A DNA stretch of 64,000 nucleotides, taken from NCBI RefSeq assembly GCF_038419845.1, contig NZ_JBCAQT010000002.1:186001-250000 (forward strand), read 5' to 3'. This document shows, piece after piece, positions 54,123 to 62,376 of the stretch. Origin of the DNA: Marinimicrobium sp038419845 (lineage in GTDB: Bacteria > Pseudomonadota > Gammaproteobacteria > Pseudomonadales > Cellvibrionaceae). The position numbers and the translations under genes are program-made. Every line of letters begins with the position of its first letter. Position 1 is the first letter of the stretch. Below the pieces are notes generated by a model, which had not been told where the DNA came from, searched no databases, and saw only the letters and a program-made list of their open reading frames with translations.

Positions 54123-54674
54123 TTATTTGAGGGTTGGGTATCCCTCGATGAACACCCAATCCGTTTGCTGGGCCGGAATATGGCACCCCTTACATGTCCC
54201 CGCGAAACTTTCGGAAACGTTTTTCTCCGGATCCTTGGCCTCAAACAATGCCCATCCCCAGCCTTTGGCCCAATGGGGACTGTCAAAGCGCTCCTGGTTA
54301 TCCTTGACCATCACAAACCAGACTTCCGTATCCGCCGCCCATTGAGCGGGGCCGGTGGTCAAGGTCTGGGCAGCAATCCCCCTGATTTCCTTGACCAGAA
54401 TCGCGCCATCGGGAAAACGGCCGGTCTCACGGTAGGCTTTTACCGCCTCAGGCTGAGTGTAAACGTCATGGAAGCCTGCCCCCGGAGCCTCGGTGTCATC
54501 CACGATCCAGGACCCCAAATGAGACCAATGCAACCGAAAATCCTCGGGGAGCGAGATTTCCCCCTCCGGACCAACATAATCAGAAAACGTGCGCTCAGCC
54601 ATCTCTGTAGCCGCTACTGTAACTGAGCCCACCGATAAAAATACGGCCAAACCAAAACATATCAGCGTTTTCAT
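54123..54674 (-). CDS. Cytochrome P460 family protein
   Basis: The 183-aa exported protein (signal MKTLICFGLAVFLSVGSVTVAA) starts at ATG 54674 (AAAGGATC upstream). A c-type haem site, CKGCH, lies at about residues 161-165, with YVGPEGEISLPEDFRLHW at the N-terminus as in P460 proteins. Family members oxidise hydroxylamine or bind NO; the cross-linking Lys cannot be assigned by eye. It is divergent from an AraC regulator, which probably controls it, and lies near msrAB, suggesting a nitrosative or oxidative stress function. Confidence 0.88.
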   Translation of the reverse strand: MKTLICFGLAVFLSVGSVTVAATEMAERTFSDYVGPEGEISLPEDFRLHWSHLGSWIVDDTEAPGAGFHDVYTQPEAVKAYRETGRFPDGAILVKEIRGIAAQTLTTGPAQWAADTEVWFVMVKDNQERFDSPHWAKGWGWALFEAKDPEKNVSESFAGTCKGCHIPAQQTDWVFIEGYPTLK

Positions 54675-54817
54675 GGTAAAGATCCTTTGCGTGTTCATCG
54701 GTTGACGAGCCCTCGGTTTCGGAAATGTTCTACTTATACTGGATCATGCGGGTAGACGGATGGTATCTTATAGTCTCGATTTCTTAACCATTCGTCTCCA
54801 ATCGAAGGTCGAGCCGT

Positions 54818-55633
54818 ATGGATCGATTAACCGGTTTGCTTCAACATTTCCGTTTACAGGCTCGTGTCTTCAACAACGGCCCCCTCTGTACGGCTTCGAG
54901 CCATGGTAGCGATGAAGAGGTTGGCTATATACATATCCTGAAGCAGGGAAACTTACGCCTCGAATTCCCCGGCCGGCGCGCGCGGGTCATTCAGGAGCCC
55001 ACCATCGTCTTCCTGCCAAAGCCCACTTCACATCGTCTCGTGCCCGGACCGGAAGGTGCCCATACGGTGTGTGGAACATTCAGTTTTGGCCCGGTCACGG
55101 CCAACCCATTGCAACAGGCTTTCGATACGCCAGTGGTCTTGCCCCTGGGCTCTTTGCCCTCGCTGGAGAAGACCCTGGATCTGCTGTTCGAAGAGGCCTT
55201 TACCAGGCGCTGCGGCCAGCAGACGGCCCTCGATCGGCTTTGCGAACTGGTCATCATCCAGCTCATTCGCCACCTGATGGATCATAAAAAGGTTGATATG
55301 GGGTTACTGGCGGGGTTAGCGGATTCAAGGTTGTCCAAAGCCCTGATGGCCATGCACGAAAGGCCATCAGAAGCATGGACGCTCTCGAGACTGGCAGAAA
55401 GGGCCGGGATGTCCCGAGCCCGTTTCGCCGCGACGTTTCGGAGCACTATCGGCCAAACCCCCGGGGGTTATCTCGCATGCTGGCGTATTTGCTTGGCGCA
55501 AAGCCTGTTACGCCGGGGGCAACCATTGGATTTTGTGGCTCACAGCGTTGGCTACAGCGGCCCGCCCGCATTGGCCAGAATATTCAAACAACAGCTGGGG
55601 CAGTCTCCCACCCAATGGTTAAAGCACATCTGA
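54818..55633 (+). CDS. AraC-family transcriptional regulator
   Basis: A 271-aa regulator with an N-terminal cupin (AraC_binding_2/cupin_6 type: GYIHILKQGNLRLEFPGRRARV; IVFLPKPTSHRLVPG) and a C-terminal double helix-turn-helix (WTLSRLAERAGMSRARFAATFRSTIGQTPGGYLACWRI; SVGYSGPPALARIFKQQLGQSPTQW). It is divergent from the cytochrome P460 gene across 143 bases. The inducer is unknown. It converges with the histidine kinase gene 110 bases away. Confidence 0.9.
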   Translation: MDRLTGLLQHFRLQARVFNNGPLCTASSHGSDEEVGYIHILKQGNLRLEFPGRRARVIQEPTIVFLPKPTSHRLVPGPEGAHTVCGTFSFGPVTANPLQQAFDTPVVLPLGSLPSLEKTLDLLFEEAFTRRCGQQTALDRLCELVIIQLIRHLMDHKKVDMGLLAGLADSRLSKALMAMHERPSEAWTLSRLAERAGMSRARFAATFRSTIGQTPGGYLACWRICLAQSLLRRGQPLDFVAHSVGYSGPPALARIFKQQLGQSPTQWLKHI

Positions 55634-55742
55634 GCGGAGTCTCCCTAAAGCCACAGATCCCAGAGGTACAGGCGGCGGGTACCGCTTGCATACTCTCCTT
55701 TGAGGATTTCTAAAGTGCTTGTCCCGATATTTGACTGGCCGA

Positions 55743-57224
55743 TCATTTGGAATACCTGACCGGAAGCCGTATACAAAAGCATGCGCCCCCGGATGCCGCG
55801 TTCTCGACACGAATATCGCCCCCCTGCAGAGTCATGATCCGGCGGGCAATGGCCAGACCAAGACCGGCATGGCCGCCGGCCCCACCGAACGATTCACCTC
55901 GGTAGAATGGATCAAAAATATGGGGCAGATCCTGTTCGGGAATGCCGGGACCACTGTCGCGCACGCAGACTTCCGGCAGGCCGTCCGCTTGGCTGATAGC
56001 CACCTCAATGCGCCCCCCGGCGGGGCTGTAGGCAATGGCGTTGCCGATCAGGTTGTCGAGCACCCGCTCGGTCATGGCCAGATCCGCGTAAGCCAGGGGC
56101 TGGTCAGGGTCACCCTTGACGACAAGTTCAATCTGTCGGTTTTGGGCCTTCGGGCCGTGTTTCTGAACCACATCGTGCACCAGCTCTGCCAAGGGGAAGG
56201 GTTCCAGCAGCGGCTGCTGTTCTCGTGCTTCCAGGGCGGCAAGTTCGAATAACTCGTCCACCAGGCGGCTCAGGCGCTGACCTTCCTTGAGGGCGATGTC
56301 GAGAAAGCGGTCCTGCTCGTCCGGGCTGAGGCGATCCCGTCGCAGTTTCAGGCTTTCAATGTAGCCCTGCATGGAGGCCAGGGGTGTGCGCAGATCATGG
56401 GAGACCTGGGCGACCAGTCGCCGGCGCTGGACGTCCTTTTCTGTCAGCTGTTCAATTTGAGAGGCAATCCGGCTGGCCATGTCATCAAACCGGGCGCCCA
56501 GGTAATCAATCTCATCACGCACCACCGGATGCCGGTCTCGCCAGGTGCTGACGGGTTGGCGGCTCATGTCACTGTTCTCAAAATCCTCAACCAGCCGGGT
56601 CAGCAACGTCAGCCGGCGAGTCAGCAGTCTGAATACCGCCAGTCCCGCAAGCATCACCACCGCCAGACTGACCAGCAGGCCCCAGGCACTCAACTCCAGC
56701 AACTGGCCGCCCCGCGCCATGGTTTCCGCGGCGTCGTATTCCTCACCCCGCAACACCACATAGAGATACCCCTCCGGGTTATCGGCCGATGGCACGGGGG
56801 TTACGGAAAAGACTTTCTGCCGATCATGGCTGCGCGGATCATCCCCCAATACGGGATAGCGGCTCATGTCGTCGATCAGCCGCTGAATGGGGCCCAACGA
56901 GACCTGCTTGCGTTTGATTTTCGCCGGGTCGGCCGAATAGGAAAGGATAGTGCCATCCAGATCCAGCAGATAGATTTCGATGCTGGGGTTGATGGTCATG
57001 TACAGGGCGAAGAGTTCTTTCAGGGCACTGCGGTCAAGCTGCCCCTCACTGACCAGGTTGCGATCTGCCACCAGGTTTTTTGCCAGATCCCGATGCAGTT
57101 CATGGTTTACCGACGCGGTATACGCCCGCAGCGAATAGAGGCTGATAAAAGTATACAGTAGACCGACCGCCAGCAATAGCAGGAACAGGCCGACCGCCAA
57201 CCGGGTGTAGAGTGTCTTCACCAT
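55743..57224 (-). CDS. Sensor histidine kinase (HAMP, HisKA, HATPase)
   Basis: The 493-aa kinase has two membrane helices (LAVGLFLLLLAVGLLYTFI, about 9-28, and LLVSLAVVMLAGLAVF, about 180-196) bounding a periplasmic sensor domain, then HAMP, HisKA with VSHDLRTPLASMQGY (phospho-His), and an HATPase with N box DNLIGNAIAYS, G1 RDSGPGIPEQD and G2 GLGLAIARRI. It starts three bases after the response-regulator stop, so the pair is one operon. The signal is unknown; the MXKDX-repeat protein encoded just upstream is the best hint. Confidence 0.94.
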   Translation of the reverse strand: MVKTLYTRLAVGLFLLLLAVGLLYTFISLYSLRAYTASVNHELHRDLAKNLVADRNLVSEGQLDRSALKELFALYMTINPSIEIYLLDLDGTILSYSADPAKIKRKQVSLGPIQRLIDDMSRYPVLGDDPRSHDRQKVFSVTPVPSADNPEGYLYVVLRGEEYDAAETMARGGQLLELSAWGLLVSLAVVMLAGLAVFRLLTRRLTLLTRLVEDFENSDMSRQPVSTWRDRHPVVRDEIDYLGARFDDMASRIASQIEQLTEKDVQRRRLVAQVSHDLRTPLASMQGYIESLKLRRDRLSPDEQDRFLDIALKEGQRLSRLVDELFELAALEAREQQPLLEPFPLAELVHDVVQKHGPKAQNRQIELVVKGDPDQPLAYADLAMTERVLDNLIGNAIAYSPAGGRIEVAISQADGLPEVCVRDSGPGIPEQDLPHIFDPFYRGESFGGAGGHAGLGLAIARRIMTLQGGDIRVENAASGGACFCIRLPVRYSK

Positions 57225-57227
57225 GGA

Positions 57228-57941
57228 TCAGTCCCGGAAGCGATAGCCCACCCCCCACACAGTCTCGATAAACTCGGGGTGCGCGGGGTCCTTCTCGATT
57301 TTGCCACGCAAGCGATTGATGTGGGTGTTGACGGTGTGCTCATAACCTTCGTGATTGTAGCCCCAGACCTTGTCCAGCAACTGCACTCGGCTGAACACTC
57401 GCCCCGGATGGCTGGCGAAGTGCCAGAGCAGGTCAAACTCACGGGCCGTCAGCTCCACTTCCTGCTCCCACACAAACACCCGGCGCCGATCAGGGTCGAT
57501 ACGCAACCCCTCGGTACTCAGCTCACCACTCTTTTCCTCATGGCCGACGCTCTCGGCCGGCGCCGACGCCATGGCATCCACACGCCGGAACAGGGCTTTC
57601 ACCCGTGCCGACAATTCAGCCACACTGAACGGCTTGGTGAGGTAATCGTCTGCCCCCATTTCCAGACCCAGGACGCGGTCCAGCTCGGTGCTTTTCGCCG
57701 TCAGCATCAATACCGGGACATAACCGGGGCCGGAGCGGATCTCGCGGCACACCGAGAGACCGTCCATTCCCGGTAACATCAGATCGAGAACCACCAGGTC
57801 GATACCCCCTTCACGAAAACGCTCAAGCCCGGTGTCGCCCCGATCACACAGAATGGGGTTCATATCCAGATCGGCCACGTGGATACTGACCAGCTCTCCA
57901 ATCTCCGGATTGTCTTCAACAATCAATACGTTTCGTGTCAT
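57228..57941 (-). CDS. OmpR-family response regulator
   Basis: A 237-aa regulator starting at ATG 57941 (AGGAACC upstream). The receiver domain has acidic EDN, the phospho-Asp in VVLDLMLPGMDG and KPFS Lys; the C-terminal winged helix (VWEQEVELTAREFDLLWHFASHPGRVFSRVQLLDKVWGY; HINRLRGKIE) binds DNA. It is second in the order MXKDX protein, regulator, kinase. Confidence 0.95.
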   Translation of the reverse strand: MTRNVLIVEDNPEIGELVSIHVADLDMNPILCDRGDTGLERFREGGIDLVVLDLMLPGMDGLSVCREIRSGPGYVPVLMLTAKSTELDRVLGLEMGADDYLTKPFSVAELSARVKALFRRVDAMASAPAESVGHEEKSGELSTEGLRIDPDRRRVFVWEQEVELTAREFDLLWHFASHPGRVFSRVQLLDKVWGYNHEGYEHTVNTHINRLRGKIEKDPAHPEFIETVWGVGYRFRD

Positions 57942-57974
57942 AGGTTCCTGGCTCAATACTCGCGCCCGTATCTG

Positions 57975-58265
57975 TTAATCCATGGAATCCGACATATCGT
58001 CCTTTTTCATGTCATCTTCTATCATGCCTTTTTCAGACGCCATTTCATCCGCTTTCATCCCCATGCCCTCTCTGGACATATCGTCGTCTTTCATATCGTG
58101 ATTCATGGAGTCTGACATACCCCCTTTCTTCATGTCTTGATTATTCGCAGACGCTTTCATGTCGTCGTCCATCATACCTTCTCCAGACGCCATTTCATCC
58201 GCCTGGACGGCACTGGCCATCAGGCCCAACACGCACACTGCCACAATTGACGTTAATTTGTTCAT
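57975..58265 (-). CDS. Pentapeptide MXKDX-repeat periplasmic protein
   Basis: A 96-aa protein from ATG 58265 (GGGGAGAAATCG upstream). After a signal peptide (IVAVCVLGLMASAVQA) the 74-residue mature part is mostly Met, Asp, Lys, Ser and Glu, with MKKGG, MKDDD, MKKDD and related pentads. It falls into two similar halves (DEMASGEGMMDDDMK... and DEMASEKGMIEDDMK...), so an internal duplication is visible. Low-complexity Met/Asp content suggests metal binding (copper or manganese type), unproven. It is the first gene before the response regulator and kinase. Confidence 0.85.
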   Translation of the reverse strand: MNKLTSIVAVCVLGLMASAVQADEMASGEGMMDDDMKASANNQDMKKGGMSDSMNHDMKDDDMSREGMGMKADEMASEKGMIEDDMKKDDMSDSMD

Positions 58266-58445
58266 AGCGATTTCTCCCCAAGGGTTTCGGCCCGCCGGAC
58301 TGGCAGGTTCAGTCACCATATTGGACTCACGTCGTCACGGGAGAATCACGGGGTAATAAAGAGTGTATAGCGGAAGTTTCACAAATGTGTCACGGTTGAA
58401 CGGCCATGCAATGCCCGGACTCAACTTGTATCACTCACACATTAC

Positions 58446-58479
58446 GAAAAACCACCGGTCGGGCTGATGCCCGCCGGTG
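58446..58479 (-). terminator. Terminator of the first Ala/Ser-rich gene
   Basis: CACCGG-T-CGGGC with GCCCGCCGGTG closes on TGAT; five Ts follow on the minus strand. The same element occurs at 61474-61511 behind the paralogue, so the whole gene unit was duplicated. Confidence 0.88.
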
Positions 58480-58497
58480 TCAATTATTGAGTGGGTG

Positions 58498-59346
58498 TTA
58501 GCGAGTGATATTGGCATTCAGTGCCTGATTGACGGAGGCTTCAGCGGCCCCTGTCACTTCAGTGGCCACCTCGTCGGCCACGGCGGCACTCACCTGCTGA
58601 GTCACTTCCGCATTCACCGCCGTTGCCGTCGCCGCGCTAACGGAATTGGACACTTCATTGCTTACGGTCTGGCTGACTTCCGCGGCCACCTCGGCACCCG
58701 CGTTTGCGGCAACGCTGGCCGACTCCACCGCGGAAGCGGCTTGCTCCTCACTTCGGGTGCGAACCTCGGCGGCAGTATCTGCGCCACTGCGAGCCGCGGC
58801 TTCGCCAGTGCCCTGCCCCTGTTCCACACGGCCCTCAGCCTCATCACGCTCGGAGACCGCCGTGGTCAGCCCCGCCCGGGCACCGGCGTTGGCTTGGCCC
58901 TGAGCACTTTGCGAGGCAGAAGTAGCAACATTGCCACTCTGCTCGGCACCGGCCTCAAGCAGGGAGCGGGACTCGCCGGCCAGAGTGGTGGTGCCATCTG
59001 CGGTTTCACCGGCCGTTTCATTGGTAGAATCGCCGGTGCCGGATATCCCATTATCAATGTCAGCGGATTCCTCTCGCGTGGACGAATCTTCGGGCTGAGT
59101 GCGTACAGCGGCTGAACCGCGCGCATCGCCCTGAGCGTCCATGGACATGGAAGGGTTTGAGGAAGCCGGGGGATTCTGTTGCTCCTGTTCGCCGGCCGGC
59201 TCACTGGTTTCACGATTTGCGGAACTTTGCATCTGCGCGTCGGCTTTAACGCTGGCCTCTGCATTCGCATCTGCATTGAAGGATTGAGCCGAGCTCGGCA
59301 GAGCCAGAACGGAAGCGATTGCGAGAACGAGTGCTGATTTTTTCAT
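58498..59346 (-). CDS. Secreted Ala/Ser/Glu-rich low-complexity protein, copy 1
   Basis: A 282-aa exported protein (signal LVLAIASVLALPSSAQS) that lacks Cys and aromatic residues almost entirely and is rich in Ala, Ser, Glu, Thr and Val. The C-terminal half has a regular hydrophobic spacing (VESASVAANAGAEVAAEV; VSQTVSNEVSNSVSAAT), consistent with a rod or coiled structure. The middle is acidic Ser/Thr/Gly-rich. No known family was recognised. It matches the 271-aa protein at 61528-62343 most closely in the last 100 residues. The promoter (59379-59406) puts it in the ECF regulon. Confidence 0.82.
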   Translation of the reverse strand: MKKSALVLAIASVLALPSSAQSFNADANAEASVKADAQMQSSANRETSEPAGEQEQQNPPASSNPSMSMDAQGDARGSAAVRTQPEDSSTREESADIDNGISGTGDSTNETAGETADGTTTLAGESRSLLEAGAEQSGNVATSASQSAQGQANAGARAGLTTAVSERDEAEGRVEQGQGTGEAAARSGADTAAEVRTRSEEQAASAVESASVAANAGAEVAAEVSQTVSNEVSNSVSAATATAVNAEVTQQVSAAVADEVATEVTGAAEASVNQALNANITR

Positions 59347-59378
59347 GACTAAGACTCCTGATCGTTGGGTTTCAATCA

Positions 59379-59406
59379 GCTGACGTTTCAGCCAGAGGTT
59401 TATTCC
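59379..59406 (-). promoter_or_regulatory. ECF-type promoter of Ala/Ser-rich gene copy 1
   Basis: Minus strand: GGAATAA (59406-59400), 14-base spacer, CGTCAGC (59385-59379). The spacer ACCTCTGGCTGAAA is identical to that at 62384-62397. Confidence 0.78.
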
Positions 59407-59616
59407 AGAATTTAGCTGAGGGGGGAAAAATTGACCAGAGTTGAGTCAGCTTAGGTGGCAACAAAACAGACGGTAAATATACTCTAAGAATGCATCATGT
59501 GATTCCTGTGACTCTTCCCCGTTCGCTTTGCTATTATGATGACCGGTGGTAGGTGGTTTTAAATAAAAACGCCGCCATCAATCTTAAAGCTAATTTTTAT
59601 GAAAAGGAGGTTCATT

Positions 59617-60138
59617 TTGGATGATCATGAGCTAACACAAGTAAAGACCGACTTGGAAACATCAGTGGGTCAGCGTATCGATGAGATATGCAGCTCAACC
59701 CTAGGATCAAACTTTGACCAGAACCAATGCGCTCACTATGTAAGCCATATGCTAGGCTACGACTTCTCCCAGAGCGCATCCTGCAAGTACTTGACGTTTG
59801 ACGATAGCCGAAACGATGATGTAAAAGGTGCCACCATTCGGGTAGACGTTATTTTCAACAAACTTGTTTCCGCTCACCGGCAAAAGCTCGTCAAAAACAT
59901 GTGTTACAGACCCGGCCTGGTATTTGTGACGCAGGAAAGAAATATTCAGTCCACAGGAGATATGGGCAATACGCCGGCCAAGCATATCGGTATCATGATC
60001 TGGCCGTGGGTGTACCACTACAGCAACACTCAAAACAAGGTGAAGAAGGAAGATGCCACCAGCTTTATTAATACCTTTACCTCAGCCTACGCCGGAAACG
60101 GGCCCGTGGTATTCTATCGCGGGGAGTTTATTGCATGA
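59617..60138 (+). CDS. Cys/His hydrolase-like protein, possible peptidoglycan amidase effector
   Basis: A perfect AAGGAGG (59604-59610) sits six bases before TTG 59617, so I place the start there rather than at ATG 59599, which overlaps the ribosome site; this gives 173 aa. There is no signal peptide. Cys38 in FDQNQCAHYVSHMLGYDF and His123 in AKHIGIMIWPWVYHY have the spacing and context of papain/NlpC-type Cys peptidases. The 3' end overlaps a lipoprotein gene (ATGA). This layout resembles secreted amidase effectors with periplasmic immunity partners; family membership is inference. Confidence 0.55.
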   Translation: MDDHELTQVKTDLETSVGQRIDEICSSTLGSNFDQNQCAHYVSHMLGYDFSQSASCKYLTFDDSRNDDVKGATIRVDVIFNKLVSAHRQKLVKNMCYRPGLVFVTQERNIQSTGDMGNTPAKHIGIMIWPWVYHYSNTQNKVKKEDATSFINTFTSAYAGNGPVVFYRGEFIA

Positions 60139-60638
60139 TTAAAAAACGTGTTACAAGGGGGTGCGCCCTAGCCGCATGCCTCGTCATCTCAGCGTGTGAA
60201 GCCACTGACGCCCCGCCAACCAGCTCTGATCCCGGTAAAAACCAGGCTGTATTCAACACTCTATTTGACCACTTCGATTACCAGCTACCTGCAGAGCAAA
60301 ATTGCTCCACAGAAGGACCGGCGACCATTAGGGAGTTCACCGCTGACTCCCTGGCTTATCTTAGTGAACAGCCGTCAGGAAAAGGGAGAATTGAGGTGAA
60401 CTGCGAGACGGTGCAGACAGACTCTTCGCTGGCGAATTTCTACGCTATGGATATGTTTCCGGAAGGAACGGATGAGAAGATACACGCCATGGACGGATAT
60501 GATTCGCTGATGCAGTGCCAAGTGTCATTTTCTGTTTCCGACGAAGAGGTGGTGTGGTCCAGAGCGCTCCAATTTCTATGGAATAGCGAGACTGAAAAGG
60601 CGATCGAAAACACGTTCCGTTGCGCCCTCATCCCCTAA
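60135..60638 (+). CDS. Small lipoprotein, possible immunity partner
   Basis: A 167-aa lipoprotein (LVISACEAT lipobox, residues about 17-21), with four further Cys in the mature part (EQNCS, VNCET, LMQCQ, FRCAL). It overlaps the preceding gene by four bases and is probably translated with it. No family was recognised. If the upstream protein is a cell-wall hydrolase, an envelope-anchored protein encoded immediately after it is the expected kind of immunity protein. Base composition is lower in GC than the surrounding genes. Confidence 0.65.
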   Translation: MIKKRVTRGCALAACLVISACEATDAPPTSSDPGKNQAVFNTLFDHFDYQLPAEQNCSTEGPATIREFTADSLAYLSEQPSGKGRIEVNCETVQTDSSLANFYAMDMFPEGTDEKIHAMDGYDSLMQCQVSFSVSDEEVVWSRALQFLWNSETEKAIENTFRCALIP

Positions 60639-60747
60639 CGTCGGTTGTTTCCAACCCAATTCACACAAAAGTGTGTCTAAACCGCTGATTGACTTCATAA
60701 CCCGTCGAAAGGCGTGACGACTCGGATTGAGGTGCCTGCAGGCTGGC

Positions 60748-60972
60748 TTATTCGGTCGCACACACGCAAGATTCCCGGTCGAACCTGATCTTTCCGGTTC
60801 CGACAAAGGTATCCCGGATTGCTTCAAGATTTTCAATACGCGCACGGGGTATGCCGTCAAACGTCTCCATTCGTTTAATCGTGGAGGCGCCTACCCCGGA
60901 CTTCCGAGCCAGATCCTCTATAGACCAGCGCATAAAGGCTCGCGCCATTCGAATTTGGCCTGACGTGATCAA
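60748..60972 (-). CDS. XRE-family helix-turn-helix regulator
   Basis: A 74-aa single-domain regulator. The frame begins at 60996, but the TTG at 60972 preceded by GGGGAG gives MITSGQIRMARAFMRWSIED, the usual start of this small family. The XRE motif is IEDLARKSGVGASTIKRMETFDGIP. It is divergent from the 89-aa gene; a perfect palindrome lies over that gene's promoter (61061-61077) and is its likely operator. Such regulators are common in mobile or accessory islands. Confidence 0.82.
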   Translation of the reverse strand: MITSGQIRMARAFMRWSIEDLARKSGVGASTIKRMETFDGIPRARIENLEAIRDTFVGTGKIRFDRESCVCATE

Positions 60973-61043
60973 GTGAGCGACTCCCCGGTTGTGCAACTGC
61001 TGGCCTTATGGCCTTGTATGGCTCACTTTATAAACCAAATAGC

Positions 61044-61077
61044 TTGATCACTCACATTAATGAGCTATAATAGCTCA
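61044..61077 (+). promoter_or_regulatory. Promoter with overlapping palindromic operator
   Basis: TTGATC (61044-61049), 16 bases, TATAAT (61066-61071). The -10 lies inside a perfect 17-base palindrome, TGAGCTAT-A-ATAGCTCA (61061-61077). A bound repressor would block polymerase; the divergent XRE regulator is the obvious candidate. Confidence 0.65.
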
Positions 61078-61141
61078 CTAATTAGCTTTAATAGTCAAAA
61101 TACTGAATGACCCTGATCACTGCTCTTACAAGGAGTCCGTC

Positions 61142-61411
61142 ATGCATAAGCCCTCAAACCCAACCGCAGCGATCCCCTCCCGTGAGCAATTGTTGATGGG
61201 TCTCTACGAAGAGTTTGTGGATTTTGATGCCTACTGCGCGTTCTTTTGCGATGCCACTGCAGCATTGTGTGTCAATCGCGAGCAATGGCTGGATGACATC
61301 AGCGCGGAGGGGTTAAGCCTTTTTTCTCAATGGCTTAAAGAGCGCTCCAACTCACTAAAACGTGAGCTGGAAGCCCACTGGAAAAGTGCCGGCCAAAACC
61401 AACTGAACTGA
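61142..61411 (+). CDS. Small hypothetical protein
   Basis: An 89-aa protein with AAGGAG ten bases before the ATG and a good promoter upstream, so it is probably real. It is mostly helical, with three Cys (DAYCAFFCDATAALCVN) and a Lys/Arg-rich C-terminus (WLKERSNSLKRELEAHWK). It has no signal peptide and no family I recognise. It lies in the low-GC island between the two Ala/Ser-rich genes and is divergent from the XRE regulator. Confidence 0.65.
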   Translation: MHKPSNPTAAIPSREQLLMGLYEEFVDFDAYCAFFCDATAALCVNREQWLDDISAEGLSLFSQWLKERSNSLKRELEAHWKSAGQNQLN

Positions 61412-61473
61412 AGTTCGTGAAGGCTACAACAACGCTTGGCGCGGTGCGAGGGAGCGTATTCGTGGGAGAGAAT

Positions 61474-61511
61474 CAAAAAAAAGCACCGGTCGGGCTGATG
61501 CCCGCCGGTGC
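61474..61511 (-). terminator. Terminator of the second Ala/Ser-rich gene
   Basis: GCACCGG-T-CGGGC with GCCCGCCGGTGC closes on TGAT, with eight to nine Ts following on the minus strand. It is nearly identical to 58446-58479. Confidence 0.9.
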
Positions 61512-61527
61512 CAATTAACAGTCGGTG

Positions 61528-62343
61528 TTAACGAGTGATACTGGCGTCGAGTGCCTGATTGACGGAAGCTTCAGCGGCCCCTGTCACTTCAGTGGCCACC
61601 TCGTCGGCCACCGCGGCACTCACCTGCTGAGCCACTTCCGCATTCACCGCCGTTGACGTCGCCGCGCTCACGGAGTTGGACACTTCATTGCTCACGGTCT
61701 GACTGACTTCCGCGGCCACATCGGCGCCGGCCGCCGCGGTAACGCTGGCCGATTCCACCGCCGAAGCGGCTTCCGATTCAGCCTGGGTACCTACCTCTGC
61801 AGCGGTATCAACGCCACTCTGAGCGGCGGCTTCAGCCGCGCGCTGCCCCTCTTCCAGACGGTCCCCGGCTTCCTCACCGACGGACACGGCCGTGGTCAGC
61901 CCCGCCTCGGCACCGGCGTTGGCCTGGCCCTCGGCACTTTGTGAGGCTGAGGTTGCCGCATCGCCAGTGCCTTCCAAAACGGCACGGGACTCGCCCGCCA
62001 GGTGGGTGGCGCCCTCCGAGGTTTCATCGGCACCGTCATCGATAGAATCCCCGGTGTCGGACACCTCATCGTCCGCTTCAGCCGATTCATCCTGAGACGA
62101 CATCTCATCGGAGCGCAGGCTCACAGCGGACGAACCGCCAGCATCGCCCCGGGCGTCCGCAGAAGAACCATTCGGCTGATCCTGTTCGCCGGCCGGCTCA
62201 CTGGCATCGCGAGCTCCGGAGGTTTGCGTCTGAGCGTCGGCCTGAACGCGAGCGTCAGCCTCGGCGTCAGAGTGGATGGTTTGAGCCGAGCTGGGCAGAG
62301 CCAGAACGGAAGCGATTGCGAGTACGAGAGTAGATTTTTTCAT
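61528..62343 (-). CDS. Secreted Ala/Ser/Glu-rich low-complexity protein, copy 2
   Basis: The product has 271 aa from ATG 62343, the start that matches copy 1 (MKKSTLVLAIASVLALPSSAQ). Composition and layout are the same as in copy 1: signal peptide, acidic Ser/Gly-rich middle, then an Ala/Val/Ser-rich C-terminal half ending in AEASVNQALDASITR against AEASVNQALNANITR in copy 1. The frame extends back to 62373 but the ribosome site (AGGAG) precedes 62343. Promoter, leader and terminator are also shared, so the unit was duplicated whole. Confidence 0.82.
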   Translation of the reverse strand: MKKSTLVLAIASVLALPSSAQTIHSDAEADARVQADAQTQTSGARDASEPAGEQDQPNGSSADARGDAGGSSAVSLRSDEMSSQDESAEADDEVSDTGDSIDDGADETSEGATHLAGESRAVLEGTGDAATSASQSAEGQANAGAEAGLTTAVSVGEEAGDRLEEGQRAAEAAAQSGVDTAAEVGTQAESEAASAVESASVTAAAGADVAAEVSQTVSNEVSNSVSAATSTAVNAEVAQQVSAAVADEVATEVTGAAEASVNQALDASITR

Positions 62344-62376
62344 GACTAAGACTCCTGATCTTGTGGGTTTCAATCA

